Below, in pieces: positions 11,501-20,885 of a stretch of 64,000 bases of DNA. A model generated the notes under the pieces. The model had not been told where the DNA came from. It ran no database searches and worked only from the letters and a program-made list of their open reading frames with translations. The DNA is from a virus. The stretch is taken from IMG/VR virus record IMGVR_UViG_3300008108_007099, positions 27,492 to 91,491 of that record. One strand, written 5' to 3'. The translations under genes and the position numbers were made by a program. Within the stretch, counting starts at the first letter, position 1, and each line of letters begins with the position of its first letter.

Positions 11501-14500
11501 AAGTTTGACGGCAGCAAGCGGTCTTTCATCAGTTACTTACTATCCTTCTGGATCGGCTGTAATTGGAATAGCTTCTGGCGGAATCGTTGCACAGATGATG
11601 GGTAGCGGTTCTGTCACCACAAATGCAATTGCTAGCGGTTCTGTCACCACAAATGCATTAGCAAGCGGAGCAATTTCAGCAATCGTTGGAAGCGGAGCAA
11701 TTACTAGCGGCGATTTAGGAATCGCAACTGTGAATAACTTAAACATAGTAAGTGGAACCATAAGCAACGATAAACTTGTAAATAGCTCAATCACTATCAA
11801 TGGTGCATCAACAGCACTAGGTGGAAGTTATGCTAACGCTGCCTTGACACTGGGCACTGGTCTCACAGGTGGTTCATATAATGGTTCAGGTGCAGTCACT
11901 GCAGCTATCGCTTCGGGCGGTATTACAAACGAAATGATTGCAGACAATGCAATCACTACAAATGACATAGCTTCTGGTCAAGTAACTGGAGCCAAGATTG
12001 CTGCAACCACAGTGGCAAATGCTAATTTGGTCAATAGCGCAGTCACAATTGCAGGTTCTTCCACTGCACTAGGTGGTAGCTGGGCCGCAGCAGCTTTAAC
12101 TACCGCAAGCGGACTAGCAGCAGGAACTTATTATCCTTCAGGCGCTCTTACCATAGGAATTGCAACAGCTGGCGTAGTAAATGCGATGATTGCTAGTGGA
12201 GCGGTCACAGGCACAAGCATAGCCGCTTCAACTGTAGCAAATGCGAACTTAGTAAATAGTGCTGTAACAATTGCAGGTTCTTCAACATCCTTGGGTGGTT
12301 CTTGGGCTGCTCAAGCACTTACAACTGCCAGTGGTTTATTGGCAGGAACTTACTATCCATCTGGAGCACTCACTATTGGTTTAGCATCCGGTGGAATTAC
12401 AAGTCAATTAATTGCAGATGGGGCCGTTGGAACAAACGAGCTTGCCACAAGTGCAGTAACTAACGACAAAATTACAAGCGGAACTGTTGCTAATGACAAA
12501 CTTGCAAACAGCACAGTCACAATCGCTGGCTCGTCTACTGCCTTAGGTGGAAGCTGGGCTGCACAAAGTCTAACTGCCGCAAGCGGTTTATCTGCTGTAA
12601 CATATTATCCTTCCGGAGCGGCTGTTATAGGCATCGCTTCTGGTGGAATTATAGCACAAATGATGGGTAGTGGTTCTGTAACTGCTAATGCAATCGCTAG
12701 CGGTTCGGTTACTGCAAATGCACTAGCTAGCGGAGCAATATCAGCCATAGTTGGTAGTGGTGCAATTACCAGTGGAGATTTGGGAATTGGTGCAATTAAT
12801 AATCTAAACATATCCAGCGGAACAATTAGCAACGATAAGCTTGCAAATAGCTCTATTACAATTAACGGCGCTTCAACAGCGCTTGGTGGCAGCTATGCAA
12901 ATGCCGCTCTAACACTTGGAACTGGCTTAACTGGTGGTTCATACAATGGATCAGGTGCCGTAACTGCAGCTATAGCTTCCGGTGGCATAACAGGAGAAAT
13001 GATTGCTGACAACGCAATCACAACAAATGATATTGCGTCGGGACAGGTTACAGGAGCCAAGATTGCCGCAAGCACTGTGGCAAATGCAAATCTTGCAAAC
13101 AGCACAATTACAATCGCTGGATCTTCTACCGCCTTAGGCGCAAGCTGGGCAGCAGCAGCCCTAACAACTTCTAGCGGCTTGACTGCTGGTACTTACTATC
13201 CTTCAGGCGCTCTTACCATAGGGATTGCATCTGGCGGCATCGTTGCCCAAATGATGGGAAGTGGATCAGTTCTATCGGGTGCAATTGGCTCAGGGCAAAT
13301 TGGGCCAAATCATTTATCTTCCGGAATTAGCGTTACCACTGCCACAAAAATAAGTATAGAGGGAACAAACGCCAGCGGTCTATATCCTGTAGTATTTACA
13401 AGTGGCATCGCTAGTAGCAACCAAGCCTATTCATGCTCTGGACTATTTTACAATCCGGCACTCAGAAGCCTTGATATAGTTTGTTATTTGAGCGGCGGTA
13501 CAACCGGTGGCGTTTCAATATTCCCCGGCAACAATGGTACAGCAACGATTGTGGGTCAAAATGCAGCCAGAAACGGTGCCAGTACTGGTGCATTCAGCAC
13601 TATTATTGGCAGGGATGCACTTGCAAGCGGATCATCGGAGGCCAACAGCGTTATTATAGGATATAGGGCAGCATGGGGATCACAAGGTACCGGCGATAAC
13701 GTTATAATCGGCAAAGAGGCCGCAGCAAACGCTGTGGGAACTAGTTTAAGCGTTCTTATAGGTGATTCTGTTGCAAGTAGAGGATTTGGGAATGGTACTT
13801 TTGGTAACGTTGCTATCGGTGCCGCAGCTGGTACGACTGCTGATGGCGTATTAATGTATGAAAGTGTGCATGTTGGAAGGCAAGCCGGCTCAGCTGGCCC
13901 TGCATTAGCCAGCGGCACAAGTGGTGGTAGTAATATTTACTTAGGCGCATATACCATGCGTGGTAGCGACGGTGGTCGTTGGAACGAAATAGTAATTGGC
14001 TGCAATATGAGTGGCCTTGGTACTAACACCATCACTATGGGACGAACTGATACTGCTTCCGGTAGAATTTATGGAAATATCAACTTCCCATATGGAATTT
14101 CGTTCCCATCCGGCGGTATCACATCAGGTGGTGTTTTCACAGCTTCCCTAGGATCTGGATTGGTCCGAAGTGGAGCTATAAGCTCTGGTCAGATAGGAAT
14201 AAATCATCTCGCTGCAGGCGCATGGTCTGCCAACCAAGTCTTAGGTCAAGATGGCGCAGGCAATCTAGACTGGATTACACCAACTACAACAGTGAATAGT
14301 GGTGGAATTACTAGCGGCATGCTAGGAATTGCTTCAGTAAACAATATCAACATTGTTTCTGGAACCATAAGCAACGATAAACTTGCCAACAGTGCCGTCA
14401 CAATCGCTGGTTCTTCAACATCCTTGGGTGGTTCTTGGGCCGCACAAGCTCTGATACATGCCAGTGGTCTATCTGCCGTCACTTATTATCCTTCTGGACA

Positions 14501-15422
14501 GGCCGTTGTTGGCATAGCATCTGGCGGAATCGTAGGAGAAATGATTGCCGACAACGCAATCACAACAAATGATATTGCATCGGGACAAGTGACAGGCGCT
14601 AAAATTGCCGCTACCACTGTAGCAAATGCAAATCTCGTAAACAGTGCTGTTACAATAGCCGGTTCTTCTACGGCACTTGGTGCAAGCTGGGCCGCAGCAG
14701 CCCTAACAACAGCCAGTGGTCTTCTAGCCGGCACATACTATCCATCAGGTGCTCTGACCATCGGCATAGCCTCTGGCGGAATTACGAGCGAACTAATTGC
14801 AGATAATGCGGTTGGAACTAATGAAATTAGTAACGGATCAGTTACTAATGCCAAATTGCAAAATAGCGCAGTCACGATTGCTGGCTCATCTACTTCTCTC
14901 GGCGGTAGCTGGGCGGCTCAAGCTCTTACAACAGCAAGCGGACTAGCAGCAGGAACATACTATCCATCAGGCGCTTTGACGATAGGTATTGCTACAGCCG
15001 GTGTTGTAACTGCCATGATTGCTTCTGGCGCAGTTGGTAGCAACCAAATAGCTTCTGGCGCTGTCGGCGAACTACAGATGTCCAACACAGTTGCCAACAA
15101 GACAATTATTGGCGATATTCAGACAATAAGTGCCCAAACAGGCGCTTACACGTTAGCATCTGGTGACGCCGGTAAACTAATTACAGTTAATGCAGCTGGC
15201 GCAACCATAGTCACAATACCAACAAACGCTACTGTACCTTTTGCGGTTGGATCACACATCGACTTCATTCAGCTTGGTGCTGGACAGGTCACAATTAGCG
15301 GCAATACTGGTGTAACCATAAATTACACTCCCGGCAACAAGCTTAGAACCCAATACGCTGGTGCTTCTGTAATCAAGATTGCCACAGATACTTGGTGTTT
15401 AGTTGGCGATATTTCAACATAA
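8544..15422 (+). CDS. Giant repeat fiber with YadA-head-like segment, 2292 aa
   Basis: The largest gene in the window, starting only 3 nt after the previous stop, with GAGG nine bases upstream. Most of it is the shared ~45-residue module (TIAGSSTALGGSW, TYYPSGALTIGIASGG, MMGSGSVT, ASGAISAIVGSGAITSGD) repeated many times. Around residues 1650-1830 the pattern changes to short turns ending in IIGRDA, IIGYRA, IIGKEA, VLIGDS and VAIGAA, spaced as in the left-handed beta-roll of YadA/Hia-type trimeric adhesin heads. The final ~100 residues (GDAGKLITVNAAGATIVTIP to the end) resemble a C-terminal cap domain of phage fibers. It is probably a trimeric adhesin or long fiber; its size suggests one of the longest filaments on the virion. 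Confidence 0.85.
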   Translation: MAVYTLQQFNDAVAAVCPITGVTVSGNGVLGYFPAAGATSGQLSAANGVVATYSGQVTSGTPQGPVASGSFNAAILFSGTVVSPNMGSGSILSNSIGSGAVTSPKLDVGAVGANAIASGAITSGKLADNAVFGNMVASGAITANKLGIASVMNLNLSSGSITNDKLVNSTVTIAGSSTALGGSWAAQSLTAASGLSSVTYYPSGTAIFGIASGGIVAQMMGSGSVTTNAIASGSITANLLASGAVTDIVGSGSVTSGDVGIGAINNLNIASGTISNDKLVNSAVTINGASTALGGSYNNSTLTLGAGLAGGSYNGSGAVTASVASGGITSQMLADSAVASGDVAIGAINNQNIASGTVANDKLTNNSVTIAGSSTALGGSWAAQSLVHASGLSAVTYYPSGSAVVGIASGGIVAQMMGSGSVTANAIASGSVTADALASGAISAIVGSGAITSGDLGLGAVNNLNVASGTLSNDKLVNSSVTIAGSSTALGGSWAASALTTASGLLAGTYYPSGSLTIGIASGGITSELLADGSVNTNDIASGAVGTNQIASGAITGTSISSGAITGANIASGTITGSKLAAATVQNANLANSSINIAALNVPLGGSWTPQALTTASGLLAGTFYVSGALTIGIASGGITSQLIADGAVNTNDIASGAVGTNQIASGAVTGTNIAATTVANANLVNSAVTIAGSSTSLGGSWAAQSLVHASGLSAVTYYPSGSAVVGIASGGIVAQMMGSGSVTANAIASGSVTADALASGAISAIVGSGAITSGDLGIGAVNNLNIASGTVANDKLANSTVTIAGSSTSLGGSWAAAALTTASGLAAGTYYPSGALTIGIATNGVVTAMIASGAVGTNQIASGAVTGTNIAATTVANANLVNSAVTIAGSSTSLGGSWAAAALTTSSGLLAGTYYPSGALTIGLASGGITSQLIADGAVGTNELATSAVTNDKITSGTVANDKLANSSVTIAGSSTALGGSWAAQSLTAASGLSSVTYYPSGSAVIGIASGGIVAQMMGSGSVTTNAIASGSVTTNALASGAISAIVGSGAITSGDLGIATVNNLNIVSGTISNDKLVNSSITINGASTALGGSYANAALTLGTGLTGGSYNGSGAVTAAIASGGITNEMIADNAITTNDIASGQVTGAKIAATTVANANLVNSAVTIAGSSTALGGSWAAAALTTASGLAAGTYYPSGALTIGIATAGVVNAMIASGAVTGTSIAASTVANANLVNSAVTIAGSSTSLGGSWAAQALTTASGLLAGTYYPSGALTIGLASGGITSQLIADGAVGTNELATSAVTNDKITSGTVANDKLANSTVTIAGSSTALGGSWAAQSLTAASGLSAVTYYPSGAAVIGIASGGIIAQMMGSGSVTANAIASGSVTANALASGAISAIVGSGAITSGDLGIGAINNLNISSGTISNDKLANSSITINGASTALGGSYANAALTLGTGLTGGSYNGSGAVTAAIASGGITGEMIADNAITTNDIASGQVTGAKIAASTVANANLANSTITIAGSSTALGASWAAAALTTSSGLTAGTYYPSGALTIGIASGGIVAQMMGSGSVLSGAIGSGQIGPNHLSSGISVTTATKISIEGTNASGLYPVVFTSGIASSNQAYSCSGLFYNPALRSLDIVCYLSGGTTGGVSIFPGNNGTATIVGQNAARNGASTGAFSTIIGRDALASGSSEANSVIIGYRAAWGSQGTGDNVIIGKEAAANAVGTSLSVLIGDSVASRGFGNGTFGNVAIGAAAGTTADGVLMYESVHVGRQAGSAGPALASGTSGGSNIYLGAYTMRGSDGGRWNEIVIGCNMSGLGTNTITMGRTDTASGRIYGNINFPYGISFPSGGITSGGVFTASLGSGLVRSGAISSGQIGINHLAAGAWSANQVLGQDGAGNLDWITPTTTVNSGGITSGMLGIASVNNINIVSGTISNDKLANSAVTIAGSSTSLGGSWAAQALIHASGLSAVTYYPSGQAVVGIASGGIVGEMIADNAITTNDIASGQVTGAKIAATTVANANLVNSAVTIAGSSTALGASWAAAALTTASGLLAGTYYPSGALTIGIASGGITSELIADNAVGTNEISNGSVTNAKLQNSAVTIAGSSTSLGGSWAAQALTTASGLAAGTYYPSGALTIGIATAGVVTAMIASGAVGSNQIASGAVGELQMSNTVANKTIIGDIQTISAQTGAYTLASGDAGKLITVNAAGATIVTIPTNATVPFAVGSHIDFIQLGAGQVTISGNTGVTINYTPGNKLRTQYAGASVIKIATDTWCLVGDIST

Positions 15423-15467
15423 TTAACTATATTATGGTAATTCGTAGGAGAAAGCGGTAGATTTAAA

Positions 15468-17702
15468 ATGCGTAGAGTAATGATATATTCGAGGCCTCAA
15501 TTCACCTCTACCCCTACGCCCACAGCTTCTCCTACGCCATCGCCTTCTCCATCTGCAACACCTGAACCAACGCCAGTTGCCTTAAATGCATTTTTGTACG
15601 GTTGGGGCGGCAACGGATACGGCCAACTTGGAAATAACACTTCTACTGATACCAGATTTGCTGTGCAAACTGTGATGTCATCCAATTTCTGGAATACAGT
15701 TTCTGATACTATTGACGGCAGCACATATGCAATTAAGACCGATCTAAGCATGTGGACATTTGGCTACAACGCATACGGTCAATTGGGCGACAATACAACT
15801 ACAGTCAGAAGTTCTCCAGTACAAGTAACGGGAAGCAACACCAACTGGGTAAACGTTAACGGCGGATTAAATCACGTTATTGGCATTAAGACGGACGGCA
15901 CTTTATGGACTTGGGGTCAGCTGTGGGAAATAGCAAATGCTGGCCAAACCCATACTTTAGGTCTTGCAGCAAACAATACTCTATGGGCATGGGGCGGAAA
16001 CGCCTACGGGGAACTTGGTACATCATCTACTAACAGTGCTTTAACGCCTGTACAGATTGGTACATCTACGGCTTGGAAGTATATAACAGCTGGATTCCAG
16101 AATTCTTATGCTGTTAAAACAGATGGTTCACTGTGGGGCTGGGGCAGAAACAATCTTGGCCAGCTTGGTCAAAACAATGTAACCAACCTTAGCAGCATGG
16201 TTCAGATTGGGACTGGCAACTGGGTAAGCATAGCTGCCGGCGGTGGTTTTATGCTAGGCGTTAAAAATGATGGCACTATGTGGTCAGTTGGCGATAATAC
16301 TTTTGGACAGTTGGGAATTGGATCTAGTACAACTGCATTTAGTAGCATAACACAAGTTACCGTTGGATCTACATCTTGGTCTAGCGTGAGCGCAGGTTAT
16401 CAATTCGGCGTTGCGTTGCAGAAAAATGGCACGATATGGACATTTGGAAGAAACCTCTATAGTGCTTTGGGCAATATTGCAAGTTTTGGTTCTACCAGCA
16501 TAAACACACCAGAACAAGTAACTACTACAGGCCTTTCATGGGTTTCAGTGGTTGCAGGCGGATATCATGTAAGTGCCCTAACATTAAGCACTCCTATACC
16601 AACAAGCAGTCCTGCTCCAACACAGGTTCCTACCGCTACAGCTACACCAGCTCCAACATCGAGTCCGGCTCCCACTCCATCTGTTACGCCAGTGCCAACA
16701 GCAAGTGCAACTCCTGCTCCATCTGCAAGTGCAACACCAGCACCAACTGCAAGCCGTACACCAACACCAACGGCAAGCCCTGTTCCTACGAATACAGCAA
16801 CACCGGCTCCAACCGCAAGTGTTACACCGAATCCGACACCGTCGCCGACTTCATTGCCTGCTCCAAGTCCAACTATAGATCCTACTGGCACTACCGTAGA
16901 ATTGTGCTTTACAGACGCAGTGACAAGAGTAAATGGCGATATTGGAGCAATTACCTTCTCAGGATTTAATCCTGCATATGGCACCCTATCTGTTGCCTCA
17001 TATAATTCCGGCAGCGGTACCTCATGTCTGATTTATGGTTTGAATCGACCTGCATACAGTGATGAAACAGCTATTACTATATCTTATGATTCATCTAACT
17101 GCTATCTTGCAAGGCTAAGTCCTTATCAATGTTTGCCGACCTACAACCTTGTGCCTGTAAATAATACCTCTACCAAGGCACCACCCACACCTACACCAAC
17201 GCCGTCAAGAAGTCCTTCTCCGACACCATCGAGAAGTCCTTCGCCAACTCCTTCGCCTTCGCCATCTGCAAGTGCGGCAGCTACGGCCACACCAACGCCT
17301 TCACCATCTGCTACAGGTGGCAGCCCAACTCCCACACCTACAGGATTCGCAGGCTGCTACTCGCAAGATGCTACCGGACTAATGGATGTAACAGCAACTA
17401 CATATGGATTTGACTTTAGCAACCAGTTTACCAAGGGAAGTTCTACATTCTTATTTACGGTACTTGCTGATTGCAATGATATAACATTTACAGTGTTTGT
17501 CGATAATCAGAGTGGCACTGGTGATGTTAAGATAGTTGCGCCAAACGGTGCTGAAACTTTAGTTGGAACTGGCACTACTGGATGCCAGCACTTTACAGGC
17601 GTCCAACAGGGAGAAACTGTAGCCGTAGGTAAAGGCACAGCCGGTGCTACATACGGCGCTGGTACAGTCACAGGCTACATAGTAACTGGCGGCGGTTGTT
17701 AA
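15468..17702 (+). CDS. RCC1-type beta-propeller protein with Thr/Ser/Pro linkers
   Basis: A 744-residue adhesin-like protein. After a short N-terminal TPTPTASP-type linker, residues ~40-370 contain seven RCC1-type blades recognisable by W-G-x-N-x-x-G-Q-L-G ([40 protein letters not shown] and others). The third blade is shortened: WTWGQLW runs directly into [14 protein letters not shown] second linker (~375-470) of TP/AP/SATPAP repeats leads to a Cys-containing beta domain, a third [10 protein letters not shown] linker, and a C-terminal domain ending in GGGC. The co-directional position after three fiber genes suggests a virion surface protein. The linkers resemble O-glycosylation substrates, and a glycosyltransferase operon lies about 1 kb away. 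The first ATG was chosen; ATG 15480 is an alternative. Confidence 0.75.
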   Translation: MRRVMIYSRPQFTSTPTPTASPTPSPSPSATPEPTPVALNAFLYGWGGNGYGQLGNNTSTDTRFAVQTVMSSNFWNTVSDTIDGSTYAIKTDLSMWTFGYNAYGQLGDNTTTVRSSPVQVTGSNTNWVNVNGGLNHVIGIKTDGTLWTWGQLWEIANAGQTHTLGLAANNTLWAWGGNAYGELGTSSTNSALTPVQIGTSTAWKYITAGFQNSYAVKTDGSLWGWGRNNLGQLGQNNVTNLSSMVQIGTGNWVSIAAGGGFMLGVKNDGTMWSVGDNTFGQLGIGSSTTAFSSITQVTVGSTSWSSVSAGYQFGVALQKNGTIWTFGRNLYSALGNIASFGSTSINTPEQVTTTGLSWVSVVAGGYHVSALTLSTPIPTSSPAPTQVPTATATPAPTSSPAPTPSVTPVPTASATPAPSASATPAPTASRTPTPTASPVPTNTATPAPTASVTPNPTPSPTSLPAPSPTIDPTGTTVELCFTDAVTRVNGDIGAITFSGFNPAYGTLSVASYNSGSGTSCLIYGLNRPAYSDETAITISYDSSNCYLARLSPYQCLPTYNLVPVNNTSTKAPPTPTPTPSRSPSPTPSRSPSPTPSPSPSASAAATATPTPSPSATGGSPTPTPTGFAGCYSQDATGLMDVTATTYGFDFSNQFTKGSSTFLFTVLADCNDITFTVFVDNQSGTGDVKIVAPNGAETLVGTGTTGCQHFTGVQQGETVAVGKGTAGATYGAGTVTGYIVTGGGC

Positions 17703-17717
17703 TTACTAAAAACATAC

Positions 17718-17723
17718 TATAAT
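17718..17723 (+). promoter_or_regulatory. TATAAT -10-like box before the oxygenase-like gene
   Basis: TATAAT lies 21 nt before the ATG, followed by AAAGGAG as ribosome binding site, so this unit would have a short ordinary leader. No convincing -35 is visible. It contrasts with the leaderless arrangement seen elsewhere in the window. Confidence 0.4.
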
Positions 17724-17744
17724 TCTTTATAAAGGAGAAATAGT

Positions 17745-18314
17745 ATGTTTTTTCATTTAGAAGCATTTCATGATAATGCAAAACAATTTTGTGAAATTAT
17801 CTCGAAGTTAAATTTTGTTGATAATACTTTCGGTCAAGAAGTTAAAAATTTCAATCATAAGCCTGAAGAATTAGCACAAGCTTTGAGCCATATTCTTGGC
17901 CGCCAACTTATTCACGCGGAAGAATCAGGCGTATATAGAAAACCTTTGCCTTTTATTCATTTCGAAAATTGGAATCCTCAAAGTGCTTTTAACGCGGCTA
18001 TAGCTCTTGAAGATACCAAATTCTTCACTTACAGACATAAAGAAACTAATGTCTATAACGTATTGCAAATGCCTGATAAGAATTTGGACATGGATCAGTT
18101 TATAAAAGATAATTCACAAAACTTTGACAATTGGGAAATTATAGCCGATATCAATCTAAAACAGGGAGATATGGTAGTTTTCCAGCCTTGGATTTGGCAT
18201 AGCTTCCAAGAAGGTAATTTAATTCAAGTATTCAGTTTCAATCGCAATGATAAACCATTAATCGAGGTTCCGGAGAGCTATGAAACTCCCGATGGTATCG
18301 TCCCTCCCGCCTAA
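17745..18314 (+). CDS. Putative cupin/2OG-Fe(II) oxygenase-like protein
   Basis: A 189-residue protein with a good ribosome binding site (AAAGGAG). The C-terminal half has strand-turn segments ending in QGDMVVFQPWIWHSF and IQVFSFNR, which resemble the distal His strand of double-stranded beta-helix (cupin or 2-oxoglutarate/Fe(II)) oxygenases. A possible proximal H-x-E is in the RHKET segment near residue 100. Such oxygenase-like genes are frequent near tail genes of T4-like environmental phages and may hydroxylate virion proteins or modify host molecules. The substrate is unknown, and the metal ligands are inferred only. Its end overlaps the start of the next gene by 35 bases, so the two are probably co-expressed. 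Confidence 0.45.
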   Translation: MFFHLEAFHDNAKQFCEIISKLNFVDNTFGQEVKNFNHKPEELAQALSHILGRQLIHAEESGVYRKPLPFIHFENWNPQSAFNAAIALEDTKFFTYRHKETNVYNVLQMPDKNLDMDQFIKDNSQNFDNWEIIADINLKQGDMVVFQPWIWHSFQEGNLIQVFSFNRNDKPLIEVPESYETPDGIVPPA

Positions 18315-18717
18315 CTTTAAAGAGTGCGGAGAGTGCCACAAATGCTGCGAAGGATGGGTGGGAGGAGATGCTTTTGGCGTTCCTTTTCACCCGCATAGAC
18401 CATGTGCTTTTCATCAAGGAAAGTGCTTGGTTTATTCATTCAGGCCCGATGTTTGCAAGAAATTCTTCTGTGCATGGGCACAGGGACTTTTTCCAGACTG
18501 GATGCGTCCTGATTTGACTAATGTTCTCATTTCAATAGGCGATTGGAGCAAAGGTCAGTACCTTAAAATAATTTTATGTGACACACCGATGCCGCAAAAT
18601 GTGGAAGAAGAGATTAAAAAGTTTATTAATTTGCATAAAACACCGTGCATGGTTCATGATAATGGGAAAACCGATTTATACGGACAGCCAGAATTTATCA
18701 AAGAATTTACTCAGTAA
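18280..18717 (+). CDS. YkgJ-like Cys-cluster protein
   Basis: A 145-residue protein with eight or more Cys, including CGECHKCC near the N-terminus, then PCAFHQGKC, DVCKKFFC and a late C near residue 120. This order (CxxCxxCC, then C-x6-C, then a C-rich helix) matches the YkgJ/UPF0153 zinc- or iron-chelating family, whose biochemical role is poorly known. The start overlaps the preceding gene by 35 bases and is preceded by GGAG-AGCT. The 3' end converges with the glycosyltransferase gene on the other strand, overlapping by 7 bases. Confidence 0.6.
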   Translation: MKLPMVSSLPPNFKECGECHKCCEGWVGGDAFGVPFHPHRPCAFHQGKCLVYSFRPDVCKKFFCAWAQGLFPDWMRPDLTNVLISIGDWSKGQYLKIILCDTPMPQNVEEEIKKFINLHKTPCMVHDNGKTDLYGQPEFIKEFTQ

Positions 18718-19409
18718 ACCTTGCTGCAAATCCTTACTTCCTCTTCGGTTTTATCCCTGTTTACTATTGTAGACCCCTCAGAAACATCGTACGCGAACAA
18801 ACCAAGTTGCACCTGAGTGTATACATCAGCGCGCATAAAAACATCAATGCTACGAGTGACGCCACTAGCTATAACATTAGCCATTAACCTTCGCGCTATA
18901 AAAGGGTCTACAGAATAAGCATGCGCCTTGTATAAACAATTTAATCCTTCCCATTTTAAATGGACCGGCACGGGTGCTATTTGTAACTTACCTTGCTGCT
19001 GTTCTTCACAGCCCAAATATATAATTGCATTTAATGCCGGATGCTCAGTAAATGGCTTTACCATAACTGCATCATGTTCTAAAATTACAATTGGTTCATC
19101 GAGTTCGATACACTTAGCCCACAATGACACATGCCCTAAAAATGCAGCTACTTCGCCATTTTTAAGAGCACTATTTGGACACTTTATCCATTTCAACCAC
19201 GGTTCGTTTTCCAAGTGTTTAGGAGCAATAATTCCTTCGCCTGTGCCGTCAAAACCATTCCACAGCACGTATTTTTGTCCGACTTCTTCGCAAGATTTTA
19301 CACAGCGCTTAGTCATCCTTTCGGATTGAGCGTTTCCCGGCAATGTTAAAATATAAGCCTTATCTACTTTTACGTTATAGGCGTAAGATAAACTTTCTCT
19401 CATGTTCAT
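18711..19409 (-). CDS. GT25-type glycosyltransferase
   Basis: A 232-residue protein related to LPS-type glycosyltransferase family 25. VDKAYILTLPGN near residue 15 is the usual opening strand, followed by CEEVGQKYVLWNGFDG, then VAAFLGHVSLW and an acidic E-H-D-A-V-M motif at the expected metal/nucleotide-sugar site, then a late AHAYSVDP segment. The start at 19409 forms ATGA with the stop of the upstream gene and has AAGGAAAA before it; a longer reading to 19511 lies wholly inside that gene and is unlikely. It is the last gene of a six-gene minus-strand operon and a paralogue of its upstream neighbour. Target glycan or protein unknown. Confidence 0.75.
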   Translation of the reverse strand: MNMRESLSYAYNVKVDKAYILTLPGNAQSERMTKRCVKSCEEVGQKYVLWNGFDGTGEGIIAPKHLENEPWLKWIKCPNSALKNGEVAAFLGHVSLWAKCIELDEPIVILEHDAVMVKPFTEHPALNAIIYLGCEEQQQGKLQIAPVPVHLKWEGLNCLYKAHAYSVDPFIARRLMANVIASGVTRSIDVFMRADVYTQVQLGLFAYDVSEGSTIVNRDKTEEEVRICSKVY

Positions 19410-20089
19410 TCTTTGGTTTTCCTTAATTCCGGAATAGTAGTTTGGCCCGGTACATCCATCGCAAATATGCCAAAGCAAAGAAAACTGCAACGGTTCAAGC
19501 TCATCATGCAATCGGCTGAGGTGTGTATTCCTCTCTCTAACACATGTGAAACTAAATTCTTAGCAGCGCACGGATCAATACTGTAAGCGTGCGTTCTAAG
19601 TAAGTGTCTATAGTCTTTATTAAGTTGCGCATGAGGAGGAATTATACTCCAAAAGTTATTTCTAACCATCTCTTGACATCCGAGATATATAATACTATTT
19701 ATGGCCATATGATGGGTAAATTTTTGCAACATTACCGCGTCATGTTCCAACGCAATTAACGGTTTATCTAATTCTATACAACGGCACCACAAGCTAAAGT
19801 GACTGAGCAAGCAACAAACTTCTTGAGGTGTCAATTCATGATTTATTTGCTTTAACCAAGAAAGCCAAGTTTTTTCCTGAGCATGCGGAGGGACAACTAT
19901 TCCCTGCATCATATTTCCAGTGCCATCAAAAGCATCCCAGTATTCAGCTTTCTGGCCAACCTTTAGGCACGAATCCATACACCTTCGTGCCATTTTTTCG
20001 CTTAGATCGTGGTTTCTGATACGTATGATGTACGCATTCTCCACTTCGGGATTGTGCGACCAAGACAGAGTTTTGTTTAATACTTTCAT
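19406..20089 (-). CDS. GT25-type glycosyltransferase, paralogue
   Basis: A 227-residue paralogue of the next gene, sharing the same layout: VENAYIIRIRN opening strand, KVGQKAEYWDAFDG, VCCLLSHFSLW, the E-H-D-A-V-M acidic motif, IYLGCQE and THAYSIDP. This points to an ancient tandem duplication within the operon. No Shine-Dalgarno is visible; the ATG follows the stop of the sulfotransferase gene by one base, and CTAAAATA ends 5 nt before it, similar to the boxes of the leaderless genes. Role inferred: sugar transfer onto a surface glycan or phage protein. Confidence 0.75.
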   Translation of the reverse strand: MKVLNKTLSWSHNPEVENAYIIRIRNHDLSEKMARRCMDSCLKVGQKAEYWDAFDGTGNMMQGIVVPPHAQEKTWLSWLKQINHELTPQEVCCLLSHFSLWCRCIELDKPLIALEHDAVMLQKFTHHMAINSIIYLGCQEMVRNNFWSIIPPHAQLNKDYRHLLRTHAYSIDPCAAKNLVSHVLERGIHTSADCMMSLNRCSFLCFGIFAMDVPGQTTIPELRKTKE

Positions 20090-20090
20090 A

Positions 20091-20885
20091 TTAATATTTT
20101 AGGTTAAATTGATTGTAATGAGATTCCAAAAAAGATCCCAACACTTCTTTGGCTGGCCTGCTTGTTTTGCTCAAATTCTTTCTTATATCATGAAGATTTT
20201 TAAGCCCCCAAGCAGCGTCTTTTTCTTCAGCGCAATAATTATGAATATTATCAAATTGATGATCTGCAAATTCATCTATTTCTAAAAATTTATACATATT
20301 GCGCAAAACGTTTTTAGGATTTTTGATTAAATCATCATATTCAACAATGAACAAATTACTCAAGCAGTTTTTTATGCCATGGGTCATGCTATTGTAAGGG
20401 TCGGATACATAATTTTCCCAAAGTATTTTTGCGCGGTTGGCAGTATTAACAGGCAATCCTTTATTGCGCAATTCAATATCTACAAAATTATTTGGGTCAG
20501 AATTCTTTTCAATCAGTGCAATGTAGCTTGTTAAAATATCAGCTACTGGTCTATTAGTGCAAATAATTTTCGGATTAGGATCGAAGAAAATTCTTAACGG
20601 AACAATATTTTTTGGATAACCTCTATGCTTATCTAAAATGTAAGGAGTTGTTATGTTTTCATAAAAACCGGATATTAAAGCCTTATAGATATTTTTTGAT
20701 ATAGTATGATAATCAAATGTATATGTCTTGTTCACCATATCTAAAGCGCCATTTGTGGCGCAAAGAAGATCAAGAATTGGACTAGTTGGTGTTACTGTAA
20801 ATCTTGTATCTTGACCAATAAGACTTCCTAAAAGCGTAGATCCGCTTCTCGGTAATCCAGATAAGAAGAAAACTTTTTTATTCAC
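20091..20885 (-). CDS. Sulfotransferase family protein
   Basis: A 264-residue protein starting at GTG, needed to keep the N-terminal PAPS-binding loop: FFLSGLPRSGSTLLGSLI at residues 6-23 is a clear 5'-phosphosulfate-binding motif. A second motif, the 3'-phosphate-binding segment, is likely KIICTNRPVADILTSYIAL near residues 110-130. These define the PAPS-dependent sulfotransferase fold. The GTG overlaps the end of the upstream TPR-glycosyltransferase by 8 bases, with AGGT about 8 nt before it. In this operon it would add sulfate to a sugar or tyrosine; sulfotransferases occur in some large environmental phages, but the acceptor is unknown. Confidence 0.8.
   Translation of the reverse strand: MNKKVFFLSGLPRSGSTLLGSLIGQDTRFTVTPTSPILDLLCATNGALDMVNKTYTFDYHTISKNIYKALISGFYENITTPYILDKHRGYPKNIVPLRIFFDPNPKIICTNRPVADILTSYIALIEKNSDPNNFVDIELRNKGLPVNTANRAKILWENYVSDPYNSMTHGIKNCLSNLFIVEYDDLIKNPKNVLRNMYKFLEIDEFADHQFDNIHNYCAEEKDAAWGLKNLHDIRKNLSKTSRPAKEVLGSFLESHYNQFNLKY

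Noticed and set aside
836-14734. Many long minus-strand open frames inside the fiber genes (e.g. 2474-3445)
   Set aside because: They are mirror images of the in-phase repeats; the repeating codons avoid stops on the other strand. No ribosome binding sites and low-complexity Thr/Pro/Leu products.
1-15422. CRISPR-like or direct-repeat array reading of the fiber genes
   Set aside because: The repeats are coding, degenerate and in frame with a beta-fiber pattern, without unique spacers.
1-15422. Diversity-generating retroelement for the adhesins
   Set aside because: No reverse transcriptase, template repeat or adenine-biased variable region is present in the window.
19410-19511. N-terminal extension of the GT25-type gene to 19511
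   Set aside because: The extra 34 residues read wholly inside the neighbouring gene; the ATGA start with AAGGAAAA is better.
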